Notes: a model not told the origin generated them from the sequence alone. 9,030 nt of DNA from an uncultured Clostridia bacterium (GCA_934647235.1 CAKUFG010000047.1:1-9030); one strand, 5' to 3'. Shown: positions 1-6,236, counted from the first letter of the stretch. Program-made: numbers and translations.

Positions 1-175
1 GGAGGGCATTGAGACCATCGGCGATTACGCCTTTTACCGCACGGCGCTCAGGCAGGTAACGCTGCCCGCCTCGGTGCAGCGCGTGGGGGCTTGCGCCTTC
101 CCGGCAGATTGCGAAATCATACGCCTGAACCCCGATACACAAATCGCAGCCGCCATCGCCGAAGATGTAGACTAA
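1..175 (+). CDS. BspA-like leucine-rich-repeat protein, C-terminal fragment
   Basis: The reading frame enters at base 2 and ends at TAA 173-175, giving 57 visible residues. The stretch GIETIGDYAFYRTALRQVTL followed by PASVQRVGACAF has the alternating pattern of LRR_5 (BspA/TpLRR) repeats: I-x-x-I-G-x-x-A-F, then a short turn and a V-T-L-P strand. The last 20 or so residues (NPDTQIAAAIAEDVD) leave the repeat pattern and look like a simple C-terminal cap. Proteins of this family are usually secreted or surface-exposed, but no anchor, sorting signal or signal peptide is visible because most of the gene lies outside the window. It converges with ypeB, and the terminator at 246-281 lies downstream. 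The family call rests on about one and a half repeats, so it is moderate; the substrate or partner cannot be told. Confidence 0.6.
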   Translation, partial: EGIETIGDYAFYRTALRQVTLPASVQRVGACAFPADCEIIRLNPDTQIAAAIAEDVD

Positions 176-245
176 AGCTGCAATTCCCACTTTTAATATT
201 CGCTGCTGTGAATATCGCAGAACGCTGGTTGGCAGGCGCACGACC

Positions 246-281
246 ATAAAAGCCTTCCCCCACCTGGAGGAAGGCTTTTAT
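246..281. terminator. Bidirectional intrinsic terminator-like hairpin
   Basis: A perfect 13-bp inverted repeat, ATAAAAGCCTTCC (246-258) with GGAAGGCTTTTAT (269-281), encloses a 10-base loop. Each arm ends in A/T-rich sequence, so a short U-run would follow the stem on either strand. It sits between the end of the leucine-rich-repeat gene (+) and the convergent ypeB transcript (-), the expected place for a shared terminator. The U-run is short (four T), so strength is uncertain. Confidence 0.7.
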
Positions 282-362
282 AGTTATGCGATTTCCAAGA
301 AACCTGGCTTCTTTTCACGGCTATCGCCGCCAGTCGCACCTGATTTACGTACTCAATCAACA

Positions 363-487
363 CCCCCGTGGCACGCTGATCGCAGATCAGCGCAGGGCGT
401 GCGCAGCACGACCGAAGGGGAAATATTCAAGGGGACGGATGGCGCTTGCGCCGATCCGGGCACGCAGAATTTTCCCTGCCACGGGGG
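363..487 (+). other. Candidate multi-branched fold closed by an 11-bp stem (copy 1 core)
   Basis: Stems visible by base pairing: P1 CCCCCGTGGCA (363-373) with TGCCACGGGGG (477-487), perfect. P2 CGCTGATC (374-381) with GATCAGCG (385-392), loop GCA. P3 GTGC (399-402) with GCAC (406-409), loop GCA. P4 GGGAAA plus ATTC (about 418-428) with GAATTTTCCC (467-476), one bulge. P5 GGATGGCGC (437-445) with GCGCCGATCC (448-457), one bulge, loop TT. P2 begins directly after the 5' arm of P1 and P4 ends directly before its 3' arm, so the stems could stack in a closed junction. Copy 2 shows the same arrangement with different bases in P3, P4 and P5. Whether the fold forms in RNA or in extruded DNA is inference. 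Confidence 0.55.
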
Positions 488-551
488 GCGGGTGGCCAGG
501 GCCACTCCCTGTTTTCATTCAATTGACTTTTACGTCACAAACAGGTTCTTT

Positions 552-670
552 GTTTCTTTCCTTGTACGCCCCGCGCTACTGCCTTACGGCAAGCGCGGGT
601 TTCGGGCGGCAATTTGCAAAATTGCGCGCCCTCAGCCGCCTACGGCGGCGCTATGACTCAAGAAAGAAAC
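552..670 (+). other. Expanded end hairpin with three nested hairpins
   Basis: The closing stem pairs GTTTCTTTCCTTG (552-564) with CAAGAAAGAAAC (659-670), 12 bp with one bulged C. Inside are three independent stems: CCCGCGCT (570-577) with AGCGCGGG (592-599), itself holding TGCC/GGCA; GGGCG and GCAATTT (604-615) with AAATTGC and CGCCC (619-631); and GCCGCC (635-640) with GGCGGC (644-649), loop TAC. At the same site copies 2 and 3 have a simple hairpin with a trinucleotide loop. The layout is a four-way junction if single stranded. Confidence 0.6.
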
Positions 671-698
671 GTAACCCCTTCGTCCCCCCTCGTCTTCC

Positions 699-2012
699 TC
701 ACTCGCTCATCGGGCCGGAAGCAGCCTGCACTAGCTTTTGAATATCGGCCTGGCGGCCAGTCTGCGCATCGATGTATACATAATAGGTATCGCCGTTGTA
801 ATCGCCGGTGAACTCCCAGCACAGCAGCTCCCGGCTGTTCTGCGGGATCACGCACAGCCGCGCCTGGCGCACGCTCAGCCGTTCGCTGACCGCCCCCTGG
901 GCTTCCTCCTGGGTGACGGCGGGGGTCAGGCTGGATCGCTGCGTATGGCTGCTCAGGTAGCGGCGCGCTTCCAGCCCCACGATGGCCAGCGTATCCATGC
1001 GCACCTGCACCTTGATCAGATCGGGATACAGGATCACCCCATCCTGCACCGCGGCGTAGCTCAGCGTGGCCATGCCCGCGTATACCTGCCAGAAGGTCAG
1101 CGCCATGTCACCGTAGCCGTGCGCGCTGAAAAAGGTCTGCGCGGCCTGCTTGCAATCCTCCAGACCATAGCTTGGCTCATACTGCGCGGACTCGGGGAAC
1201 ATCCACAATACGTTGCCGCCCTGCTTGGTGACGGCCAGCTGCAGCACGCCCGCCGCGCCCTGCGCGCGCACGCCCCAGGCTGGGATCGTCCCGCCGCTTT
1301 CCTGCGTCAGGGCGACGTCCTGCCCGCAATCGCCCAGGAAATCCCGGGCGCAGACAAGCGCCTGCGCGCTGTCCACCGCCTGGGCGCCCAGCCCACGCGG
1401 CGCGCCGCCGCTGACCACGTCGCTGAAGGGGCCGTCGTAAATCAGCGTGGGATAGTCGATATCCTTGGATACGCCCTCCAGCGGGCGCGCGGCAGCATCC
1501 GCATCCTGCATGTAGCGGTTGAACTGCGCGATGGCCGTGCTGCCCGTCTGCATCTGTCCATAGGCGCTTTGCAGCGCCTGCTGCAGCTGCGCGCAGGCAT
1601 GGGATAATTGCTCAAGCAGCTGTGCGTCCTCGGCCGTCAGGGCGGCGTCGGCCTGCGACAGCAGGGCCGCAGCATAATCGCTGAGCTGGTTGCACAGCTT
1701 CACCGCGTCCGCCATGGCGATGTGCGATAGCGGCAGCGCGCTCAGCCCGCTCTGCACCGCCGCCGCGTCGCTGCCGATACGGCTGATCAGCGCGGCGCTC
1801 TGCCCCTCATCCTGGGACAGCATGGCTTTATCGATATTGAGCCGCAGCTGTTCCATCTGTGTCATGGAGGACAGGAGCGTGCCGCGGTAGGCGTCCTCCA
1901 GCGCGCGGGCGTACTGCCGCTTGCCGCGCTGGGCGGCGATGGCAAAGCTCACGGCGATCACCAGGCAAACGCCCAGCAGGGAGTACAGCAGCAGATGATG
2001 CTTTTTCGTCAT
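699..2012 (-). CDS. ypeB: Germination protein YpeB
   Basis: YpeB is the partner of the spore cortex-lytic enzyme SleB: in Bacillus the two are made in the forespore, depend on each other for stability, and act at the inner membrane/cortex during germination. The protein, 437 residues from the chosen start, opens with a short basic N-terminus and one hydrophobic membrane segment (residues about 7-27). A long, largely helical region rich in Q, L and A follows, then the C-terminal PepSY-type part ending in TYYVYIDAQTGRQADIQ. Bacillus YpeB is about 450 residues, so the length fits. I chose ATG at 2012 (MTKKHHLLLYS), preceded by GGGGGAC at good spacing, over an upstream in-frame start at 2075 that would run back into sleB. 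It lies 11 bases after the sleB stop, an operon arrangement that strongly supports the pair. The stop codon directly abuts repeat copy 1. Confidence 0.87.
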   Translation of the reverse strand: MTKKHHLLLYSLLGVCLVIAVSFAIAAQRGKRQYARALEDAYRGTLLSSMTQMEQLRLNIDKAMLSQDEGQSAALISRIGSDAAAVQSGLSALPLSHIAMADAVKLCNQLSDYAAALLSQADAALTAEDAQLLEQLSHACAQLQQALQSAYGQMQTGSTAIAQFNRYMQDADAAARPLEGVSKDIDYPTLIYDGPFSDVVSGGAPRGLGAQAVDSAQALVCARDFLGDCGQDVALTQESGGTIPAWGVRAQGAAGVLQLAVTKQGGNVLWMFPESAQYEPSYGLEDCKQAAQTFFSAHGYGDMALTFWQVYAGMATLSYAAVQDGVILYPDLIKVQVRMDTLAIVGLEARRYLSSHTQRSSLTPAVTQEEAQGAVSERLSVRQARLCVIPQNSRELLCWEFTGDYNGDTYYVYIDAQTGRQADIQKLVQAASGPMSE

Positions 2013-2023
2013 GCCGTCCCCCA

Positions 2024-2689
2024 TTACACCGCAAAGGCGTGCGCGCCGATGGTCAATCGCACCTCGCGCGACCATATCCAGCTGGAGGTGGCCGTGGCGG
2101 GGTTATAGTAGTATACGCAGCCGCTGGTGGGATCCCAGCCTGCCAGCGCGTCGCTGGCCGCGCGGATGGAATCCTGATCGGGGGTCAGCCAGATCTGCCC
2201 GTCGGCCACGCAGTCAAAGGCTCCGGCTTGAAAGATCACGCCCGAAATGGTGTTGGGAAAGGCGGCGCTGCGCACGCGGTTGAGCACCACCGCCGCCACA
2301 GCCACCTTGCCCGTATAGCTTTCGCCGCGCGCCTCGCCGTGCACCAGGCGCGCCAGCAGGTAGGCTTCGCTCTCGGTGGCCGCTGCGGCCGATACGCTGC
2401 CGCCGTTCAGGCTAAGGCCCAGCGCCGCCGCCGTGGCCGAGCCTACCACGCCGTCGGCCTTGAGGTTGTTCTTTTTCTGAAACCAGATCACCGCGTCGTA
2501 GGTGGCCTGCCCGAAAATGCCGTCCACCGCGCCGGAATAATAGCCGTACTGCTTCAGCTTGCTCTGCACGCGGGATACGTCGTTTCCGCGCGAGCCCCAG
2601 GCCACCGCGCCCTGCGCCTGGACGCAGGAGAATGCCAGCGCCAACAAAAGGAGCGCCGCCGCCGCGCGGCGCAGCATATTTCGCTTCAT
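2024..2689 (-). CDS. sleB: Spore cortex-lytic enzyme SleB
   Basis: SleB is a cortex peptidoglycan lytic transglycosylase that cleaves muramic-delta-lactam-containing glycan during spore germination. The 221 residues show, in order, a signal peptide (basic MKRNMLRRA, hydrophobic core, possible cleavage after about residue 25, VQA-QG), a PG_binding_1 domain (about 30-92, with LKQYGYYSGAVDGIFG and the TYDAVIWFQ helix), a short A/S-rich linker, and a Hydrolase_2 catalytic domain (about 105-221). The HGEARGE motif at 117-123 carries the catalytic glutamate of the family (Glu119 is the likely residue). The C-terminal YYYNPATATSSWIWSR and IGAHAFAV match SleB endings. Start ATG at 2689 follows GGAGG with a nine-base spacer. 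It is the first gene of a two-gene unit with ypeB and diverges from the phage module. Forespore (sigma-G) control is known for the family; no convincing sigma-G promoter was identified here. With ypeB next to it, a phage endolysin role is unlikely. Confidence 0.94.
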   Translation of the reverse strand: MKRNMLRRAAAALLLLALAFSCVQAQGAVAWGSRGNDVSRVQSKLKQYGYYSGAVDGIFGQATYDAVIWFQKKNNLKADGVVGSATAAALGLSLNGGSVSAAAATESEAYLLARLVHGEARGESYTGKVAVAAVVLNRVRSAAFPNTISGVIFQAGAFDCVADGQIWLTPDQDSIRAASDALAGWDPTSGCVYYYNPATATSSWIWSREVRLTIGAHAFAV

Positions 2690-2827
2690 CGCTCATCGCC
2701 TCCGCAGATAGTGTGCGCGCGGGGGCGATTTTTTATGTTTTTCTGCGATTGTGTGAAATTCGCCGTTTTCAGGCGAAATCGCCCCATAATCCGTCATGCC
2801 CGGCCATGGCGGGGCGCAGGATGCCAT

Positions 2828-2836
2828 TGCTACAAT
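2828..2836 (+). promoter_or_regulatory. Candidate extended -10 promoter for the terminase genes
   Basis: TGCTACAAT at 2828-2836 fits an extended -10 element (TGnTAnAAT). No good -35 hexamer is seen 17 bases upstream (GC-rich), consistent with an extended -10 type. It lies 67 bases before the first ORF of the phage module, in the 213-base gap between the divergent sleB and 2903 ORF. The same gap has a small TTCGCC/GGCGAA hairpin near 2758-2776. Transcription is not shown; this is a motif match only. Confidence 0.35.
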
Positions 2837-2902
2837 ATTCTCTTCCGATACGGAGCGCCCGCCCGCGCTCCAAGGCGGAAATTTCTCCCAAGGGAGGCGC
2901 AT

Positions 2903-3118
2903 ATGGCTGCCAGAAAAGATCCTGCGCGCGAGATCCGCGCGCAAACCCAGCAGGTGACGCTGCTGGGGCTCAAGCGCCTGGAAGCGCTGCTGAGCGATCC
3001 GGATACCTCCAACGCCGATGTGCTCAAGGGCTTGTCGCTGCTCTTTGAGCGCGTGTGCGAGCATCCGGGTGCGGCGGGCGGCGCGATAGGCGATTTTGAA
3101 ATCCGCCTGACCCCATGA
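2903..3118 (+). CDS. Small protein coupled to terminase; possible reduced small terminase
   Basis: A 71-residue ORF starts at ATG 2903 behind AGGGAGG (about 2891-2897, 5-6 base spacer). Its TGA (3116-3118) overlaps the terminase ATG (3115-3117) as ATGA, so translation is very likely coupled. The protein begins MAARKDPAREIRAQTQQ, continues as probable amphipathic helices (LLGLKRLEALL, NADVLKGLSLLFERV) and ends in a G/A-rich, non-helical tail. The position directly before the large terminase is that of the small subunit, which recognises the packaging start. However, PBSX/SPP1-type small subunits are usually well over 100 residues with an N-terminal helix-turn-helix, and none is visible here. 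It may be a reduced small subunit that keeps only an oligomerisation region, or an unrelated accessory protein. A longer version in the same frame would have to run back into the sleB region, without a ribosome binding site I can see. Confidence 0.6.
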   Translation: MAARKDPAREIRAQTQQVTLLGLKRLEALLSDPDTSNADVLKGLSLLFERVCEHPGAAGGAIGDFEIRLTP

Positions 3119-4359
3119 GAAAGCTGCTGCTGCCCAGGGGCGCGGTCAACGCGGTATACCTGCCCTACCTGCAAAGCCCCCGGCGCTACCAGATTTTCTT
3201 TGGCGGCGCGTCCAGCGGCAAAAGCTGCTTTCTGGCCACCCGCGCGGTGCTGGACACCCTGCAGGGGCGCAGCACGCTGGTGATCCGCCAGGTGGCGCGC
3301 ACGCTGCGCACCAGCTGCTGGAACGAAATCGCCAAGGCGGCCGCGCGGCTGGGGCTGACGGGCTGCTTTCGCTTTAACAAAACCGAGATGACTGTGACCG
3401 CCCGCAACAACGGCGCGCAGCTTCTCTTTGCCGGGCTGGACGATGTGGAGAAGATCAAATCCATCTCCCCCGCAGGCGGCGCGCTGACAGATATCTGGAT
3501 TGAAGAGGCCACCGAGATCAGCTATGCGGATTTCAAGCAGCTGGACAAGCGCCTGCGCGGCCAGAGCCGCCATCAGAAGCGGCTGACGCTCTCCTTTAAC
3601 CCTGTGTACAAAACGCACTGGATTTACCGCGAGTTCTTTGGCGGCTGGGATGAGGGTGGGCGCGCGTATCAGTCCGATACCGTCTCCATCCTCAAGACCA
3701 CCTACCAGGACAACGCCTTCCTGACGGCGGACGACCGTGCGGCGCTGGAAAACGAGCGCGATCCCTACTACCGGCAGGTGTACACCCTGGGCGATTGGGG
3801 CGTGCTGGGGGATGTGATCTTCCGCGCCTGGCGGCAGGAGGATCTGCACGCCCGCGCCGCCGCCGAGGAACGCGCGCTCTATGGGCTGGATTTCGGCTTT
3901 GCGGCCGATCCCTGCGCCTGCGTGCGCTGCGCCTATGACCGCGCCCGCCGCCGGGTGTATGTGTACGATGAAATCTGCGAGCGCGGGCTGACCAACGATC
4001 AGCTGGCCGCCCGGCTGTGGGCCTTCGCCGGCAGCGCCTATGTGGTGTGCGACAGCGCCGAGCCCAAGAGCATTGCCGATCTGCGCCGCTACGGGGTGTC
4101 CGCCCTGCCCGCCCGCAAGGGCCCGGACAGCCTGATGCACGGCGTGCAGTGGCTGCGCGCGCAGGAGATTGTGGTGGATCCCCGGTGCCGCCACCTCATC
4201 CGGGAGCTGACGCTGTATCAGTGGCAGCGCGACCGCGAGGGCAATACCCTGCGCCAGCCCCGCGACCGGGATAACCACCTGATCGACGCGCTGCGCTATG
4301 CCCTGGAGGGCGAGATGGAGGCTCGCTACGCCCAGGCGCATCAGCGGCCGGAATGGTGA
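3115..4359 (+). CDS. Phage terminase large subunit (PBSX/Terminase_3 type)
   Basis: This is the ATP-driven DNA-packaging motor and headful nuclease that docks on the portal. In 414 residues the ATPase domain shows a Walker A motif GGASSGKS (30-37), Walker B TDIWIEE (about 125-131, with the acidic pair at 130-131) and the coupling motif SFNP (160-163). The C-terminal RNase H-like nuclease has candidate metal ligands Asp259 (GLDFGF), Asp313 (VCDSAEPKS) and Asp391 (NHLIDALRYALE). DSAEPKSIADLRRYG and the DALRYA end are typical of the PBSX family large subunit. Length is normal for the family and no frameshift is seen, so it should be functional. It is coupled to the 2903 ORF by an ATGA overlap. 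In related phages the portal gene follows within a few bases; here 569 bases of repeats come between, starting with a purine-rich stretch right after the stop. Confidence 0.97.
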   Translation: MRKLLLPRGAVNAVYLPYLQSPRRYQIFFGGASSGKSCFLATRAVLDTLQGRSTLVIRQVARTLRTSCWNEIAKAAARLGLTGCFRFNKTEMTVTARNNGAQLLFAGLDDVEKIKSISPAGGALTDIWIEEATEISYADFKQLDKRLRGQSRHQKRLTLSFNPVYKTHWIYREFFGGWDEGGRAYQSDTVSILKTTYQDNAFLTADDRAALENERDPYYRQVYTLGDWGVLGDVIFRAWRQEDLHARAAAEERALYGLDFGFAADPCACVRCAYDRARRRVYVYDEICERGLTNDQLAARLWAFAGSAYVVCDSAEPKSIADLRRYGVSALPARKGPDSLMHGVQWLRAQEIVVDPRCRHLIRELTLYQWQRDREGNTLRQPRDRDNHLIDALRYALEGEMEARYAQAHQRPEW

Positions 4360-4412
4360 AGGGGGAGGGGAGAGGTAAGAGATGGCGGAAGGAGGCTGCA
4401 TTCGTGAGGCTA

Positions 4413-4576
4413 GCAGAAGCCTTCTCCTTGAGGAGAAGGTGGCGAATGCAATGAGCCGGATGAGGTGTAGCCGCCGCAGCGGCGTTATCTTTTAATAGTT
4501 ATGATAACGGCTACTTCGTAGCCTACACCTCACCACCGCCTACGGCGGAGCCTCTCCTCAAGGAGAAGCCTTTTGG
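4413..4576. repeat. REP-like palindromic element between terminase and portal
   Basis: This is an imperfect palindrome of about 160 bases. The outer arms share a 16-bp inverted repeat, CTTCTCCTTGAGGAGA (4421-4436) with TCTCCTCAAGGAGAAG (4553-4568). A middle stem pairs TGAGGTGTA (4461-4469) with TACACCTCA (4524-4532), and GTTATC (4484-4489) pairs with GATAAC (4503-4508) round an A/T-rich centre. Each arm also has local hairpins: CCTTCTCC/GGAGAAGG (4420-4439), GCCGC/GCGGC (4470-4483), GGCTAC/GTAGCC (4509-4523) and CCGCC/GGCGG (4536-4548). A GCCGGATGAGG string next to the left arm recalls REP/BIME elements mobilised by Y1 transposases, but none is encoded here. It differs in sequence from the structured repeat that follows. 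Confidence 0.8.
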
Positions 4577-4634
4577 TAAACGCGCTCTCCAACTATCGCT
4601 AACTGCTGCGCAGTGGTTCCCCAACCACTCAACG

Positions 4635-4761
4635 CCCCCGTGGCACGCTGATCGCAGATCAGCGCAGGGCTGGCGAAGCCAGACCAAGGGGGAAAGCAGG
4701 TAGCGAACGGAGGAAAGCTGGCTTTCATCCGGGCGGTTCAGGCTTTCTCCTGCCACGGGGG
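4635..4761 (+). other. Candidate multi-branched fold closed by an 11-bp stem (copy 2 core)
   Basis: P1 pairs CCCCCGTGGCA (4635-4645) with TGCCACGGGGG (4751-4761). P2 is CGCTGATC/GATCAGCG (4646-4653 with 4657-4664). P3 is TGGC/GCCA (4671-4674 with 4678-4681, loop GAA). P4 pairs GGGGAAAGC (about 4689-4697) with GCTTTCTCC (4742-4750, one mismatch) and continues as GAAC (4704-4707) with GTTC (4736-4739). P5 is GAAAGC/GCTTTC (4713-4718 with 4721-4726). Compared with copy 1, P3 changes from GTGC/GCAC to TGGC/GCCA, and P5 from GGCGC/GCGCC to GAAAGC/GCTTTC, so both arms change and pairing is kept. Confidence 0.55.
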
Positions 4762-4824
4762 CGGGGCGGCAGTGCCGCCTCCCAGTTCAATTCAATTGAC
4801 TTTTATGTCACACACAGGTTCTTT

Positions 4825-4851
4825 GTTACTTTCTTCACTGAAGAAAGTAAC
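4825..4851. other. Perfect 12-bp end hairpin of copy 2
   Basis: GTTACTTTCTTC (4825-4836) pairs with GAAGAAAGTAAC (4840-4851) round the loop ACT. Neither strand has a T-run right after the stem, so a classical intrinsic terminator is not supported. The equivalent hairpins are at 8865-8887 in copy 3 and, expanded, at 552-670 in copy 1. Confidence 0.7.
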
Positions 4852-4852
4852 G

Positions 4853-4903
4853 TCCCCCCTCGTTCTCTCGTCTCCCCGTCCCCCCGCCTCTCCCCCATTC
4901 CCC
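4853..4903 (+). other. Polypyrimidine leader tract before the portal gene
   Basis: About 50 bases are almost all C and T, with a few isolated G and one A, between the end hairpin of repeat copy 2 and the portal ribosome binding site (AAAGGAG, 4913-4919). The complement is a polypurine run of the same kind as those right after the stop codons of ypeB, the terminase and the gp10-like gene. No function is assigned. The tract could adopt unusual DNA structure or simply be the edge of the repeat. Confidence 0.5.
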
Positions 4904-4928
4904 GAAAAAACGAAAGGAGCAAAAACCT

Positions 4929-6221
4929 ATGATTCAGCGATCCCCTCAGGCCATGCCTGGGGCGCTGCCCTCGCCCGAGCTGCTGCGCAGCGTGCTGCGC
5001 GAGCATGCCCGCAGCTGCGCGCGGCTGTCCCGCCTGAGCGCCTATTACGACGGCACGCACGACGTCACCCGCCGCGAACGCCGCAAGGGCCTGCCCAATA
5101 CCCGCATTCCGCATGGCTACCCCGCCTATATCAGCGACATGGCCGCGGGCTACCTGATCGGCAGCCCGATCCGCTATGAGTATGACCCCAGCGACGAGAT
5201 CGAAAGCCTGTGCCAGGCGCTGCGGGCGTGCGATTCGCCCTCGGTGGACGCGGAGCTGGCCATGCAGCAAAGCGTGTTCGGCCGCGCGGCGGAGCTGTGC
5301 TATGCCGATGAAAACGCCCGCCCGCGCTGCATCGCCGTCGATCCCCGCGACGCCTTTGTGGTGTACAGCGACGACGAGCTGGCGCGCCCGCTGTTTGGCG
5401 TGTATATGCGCTATGAAACCGACCTGCGCGGCAATCGCACAGGGCTGCGCGTAAACGTGTACACCGATAGCCTGATCGCCCGCTATCGCTGCGCCCAGGC
5501 CGCCGCCATCCGCGAGCCGCTTGAAACCGTCCCCCACTACTTCGGCGCGGTGCCCCTGACCGAATACTGGAACAACGCCCGCGAGCGCGGCGATTTTGAG
5601 CGCGTGCTGCCGCTGATCGACGCCTACGATCTGCTGCAAAGCGACCGCGTGAACGATAAGCAGCAGTTTGCCGACGCGCTGCTGGTGCTCACCGGCGTGA
5701 TGGGCCTGACCGCCCCCGAGGACGGCGACGGCCGCACGCCGGGCGAACGCCTGCGCCAGGATAAAACGCTGGCGCTGCCCGACAGCACCGCGCGCGTGGA
5801 ATGGCTGACCAAGGAAACCCATGAATCGGACGCGGACGTGCTGCGCCGGGCGCTGTCGGAGGATATCCACAAGTTCTCCATGGTGCCCGACCTGACCGAC
5901 GAGCAGTTTGCCGCCAACGCCAGCGGCGTGGCCATGCGCTATAAGCTGCTGGGGCTGGAGCAGCTGACGGGCGTGAAGGAGCGCTACTTCCGCGAGGGCC
6001 TGCGCTGCCGGGTGCGGCTGTTTGCCCATTACCTGGCGCTGCTGGGCGAAAGGGAGATCGTGCCCGAGCGCGTGCGATTCATCTTCACCCGTTCGCTGCC
6101 CGTCAACGACAGCGAGCAGGCGCAGATCGTGCGCGAGCTGCATGGCATCGTGCCCGACGAGCAGCTGCTGCCCCAGCTGTCTTTCCTGCGCGATTTCCGC
6201 CCCGACGCAGGCCAGCGTTAA
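4929..6221 (+). CDS. Phage portal protein (SPP1 gp6-like)
   Basis: The portal is the dodecameric ring at one head vertex; it docks the terminase, passes DNA and starts capsid assembly. The 430 residues carry marks of the Phage_prot_Gp6 family: an N-terminal helical part with YYDGTHDV (about 39-46), IPHGYPAYISDMAAGYLIGS (60-79), the NARERGDFERVLPLIDAYD block (216-233) with VNDKQQFADALLVLTG after it, and PDLTDEQFAANASGVAMRYK (320-339), the conserved region before the long C-terminal helices. Start ATG 4929 follows AAAGGAG with a nine-base spacer. The C-terminus is shorter than in SPP1 gp6 (503 residues) but near the common length in prophages of Clostridia. The scaffold gene follows after 15 bases, with no gp7-like minor head protein between. 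It begins the operon 4929-8840, which seems cut off from the terminase by the upstream repeats. Confidence 0.95.
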   Translation: MIQRSPQAMPGALPSPELLRSVLREHARSCARLSRLSAYYDGTHDVTRRERRKGLPNTRIPHGYPAYISDMAAGYLIGSPIRYEYDPSDEIESLCQALRACDSPSVDAELAMQQSVFGRAAELCYADENARPRCIAVDPRDAFVVYSDDELARPLFGVYMRYETDLRGNRTGLRVNVYTDSLIARYRCAQAAAIREPLETVPHYFGAVPLTEYWNNARERGDFERVLPLIDAYDLLQSDRVNDKQQFADALLVLTGVMGLTAPEDGDGRTPGERLRQDKTLALPDSTARVEWLTKETHESDADVLRRALSEDIHKFSMVPDLTDEQFAANASGVAMRYKLLGLEQLTGVKERYFREGLRCRVRLFAHYLALLGEREIVPERVRFIFTRSLPVNDSEQAQIVRELHGIVPDEQLLPQLSFLRDFRPDAGQR

Positions 6222-6236
6222 ACGGAGGAACCAACC

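Larger units (their letters stand above)
363..697 (+). repeat. Structured intergenic repeat, copy 1 (expanded form)
   Basis: This fills most of the gap between the left-edge gene and ypeB. Its first 36 bases (363-398) are identical to 4635-4670 of copy 2. Shared blocks continue through the TGCCACGGGGG segment (477-487), the segment starting ATTCAATTGACTTTTA (from 517) and the CAGGTTCTTTGTT segment (from 542), ending in a polypyrimidine tract (671-700) against the ypeB stop codon. Between the shared blocks the sequence differs, but the differing parts are themselves hairpins. Copy 1 is longer than the others because its end hairpin (552-564 with 659-670) carries a 94-base insertion. ORFs that cross it show no recognisable protein features. 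No transposase is associated. What it does is unknown; the class could be a non-autonomous palindromic mobile element or a structured RNA. Confidence 0.82.
4635..4870 (+). repeat. Structured intergenic repeat, copy 2
   Basis: This is the most complete compact copy, in the same orientation as copy 1 and inverted relative to copy 3. Bases 4635-4670 are identical to 363-398, and 4683-4759 match the reverse complement of 8954-9030 at 74 of 77 positions. After the core come a short hairpin GGCGGCA/TGCCGCC (4765-4779), the segment starting ATTCAATTGACTTTTA (from 4790), the CAGGTTCTTTGTTACTTTCTTC segment, and a polypyrimidine tract running up to the portal ribosome binding site. Just upstream, AGTGGTT/AACCACT (4612-4629, loop CCCC) forms another perfect hairpin. 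The element interrupts the usual terminase-portal junction, which suggests insertion, but no target-site duplication was recognised. Confidence 0.85.

Noticed and set aside
286..741. Plus-strand open frames across repeat copy 1, and similar ones across copy 3 (8734-8967)
   Set aside because: They run through hairpin repeats, share no conserved protein between copies, and have no convincing start signal; the sequence is conserved as structure, not as protein.
2701..2737. A possible sigma-G promoter for sleB (CATA and CACACTA on the minus strand)
   Set aside because: The -10-like CACACTA fits, but the -35-like CATA is 18 bases away, longer than expected, so the match is too weak to annotate even though sigma-G control is known for the family.
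1859..3118. A 419-codon plus-strand frame containing the small ORF before terminase
   Set aside because: Its upstream two thirds are antisense to sleB-ypeB and R/A/H-rich; only the last 71 codons follow a ribosome binding site, so the gene was called from 2903.
2830..4401. A 523-codon open frame on the minus strand opposite the terminase
   Set aside because: Same cause: mirror of a GC-rich gene, A/H/G-rich with no motif, while the terminase on the plus strand has all its catalytic motifs.
4635..4761. The cloverleaf-like core fold as a tRNA or tmRNA
   Set aside because: There is no acceptor CCA end, T-loop or anticodon-arm consensus, and stem lengths do not fit a tRNA; only the number of arms is similar.
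4825..4851. The 12-bp end hairpin as an intrinsic terminator
   Set aside because: No T-run follows the stem on either strand; one side is C-rich and the other AAAGAACC.
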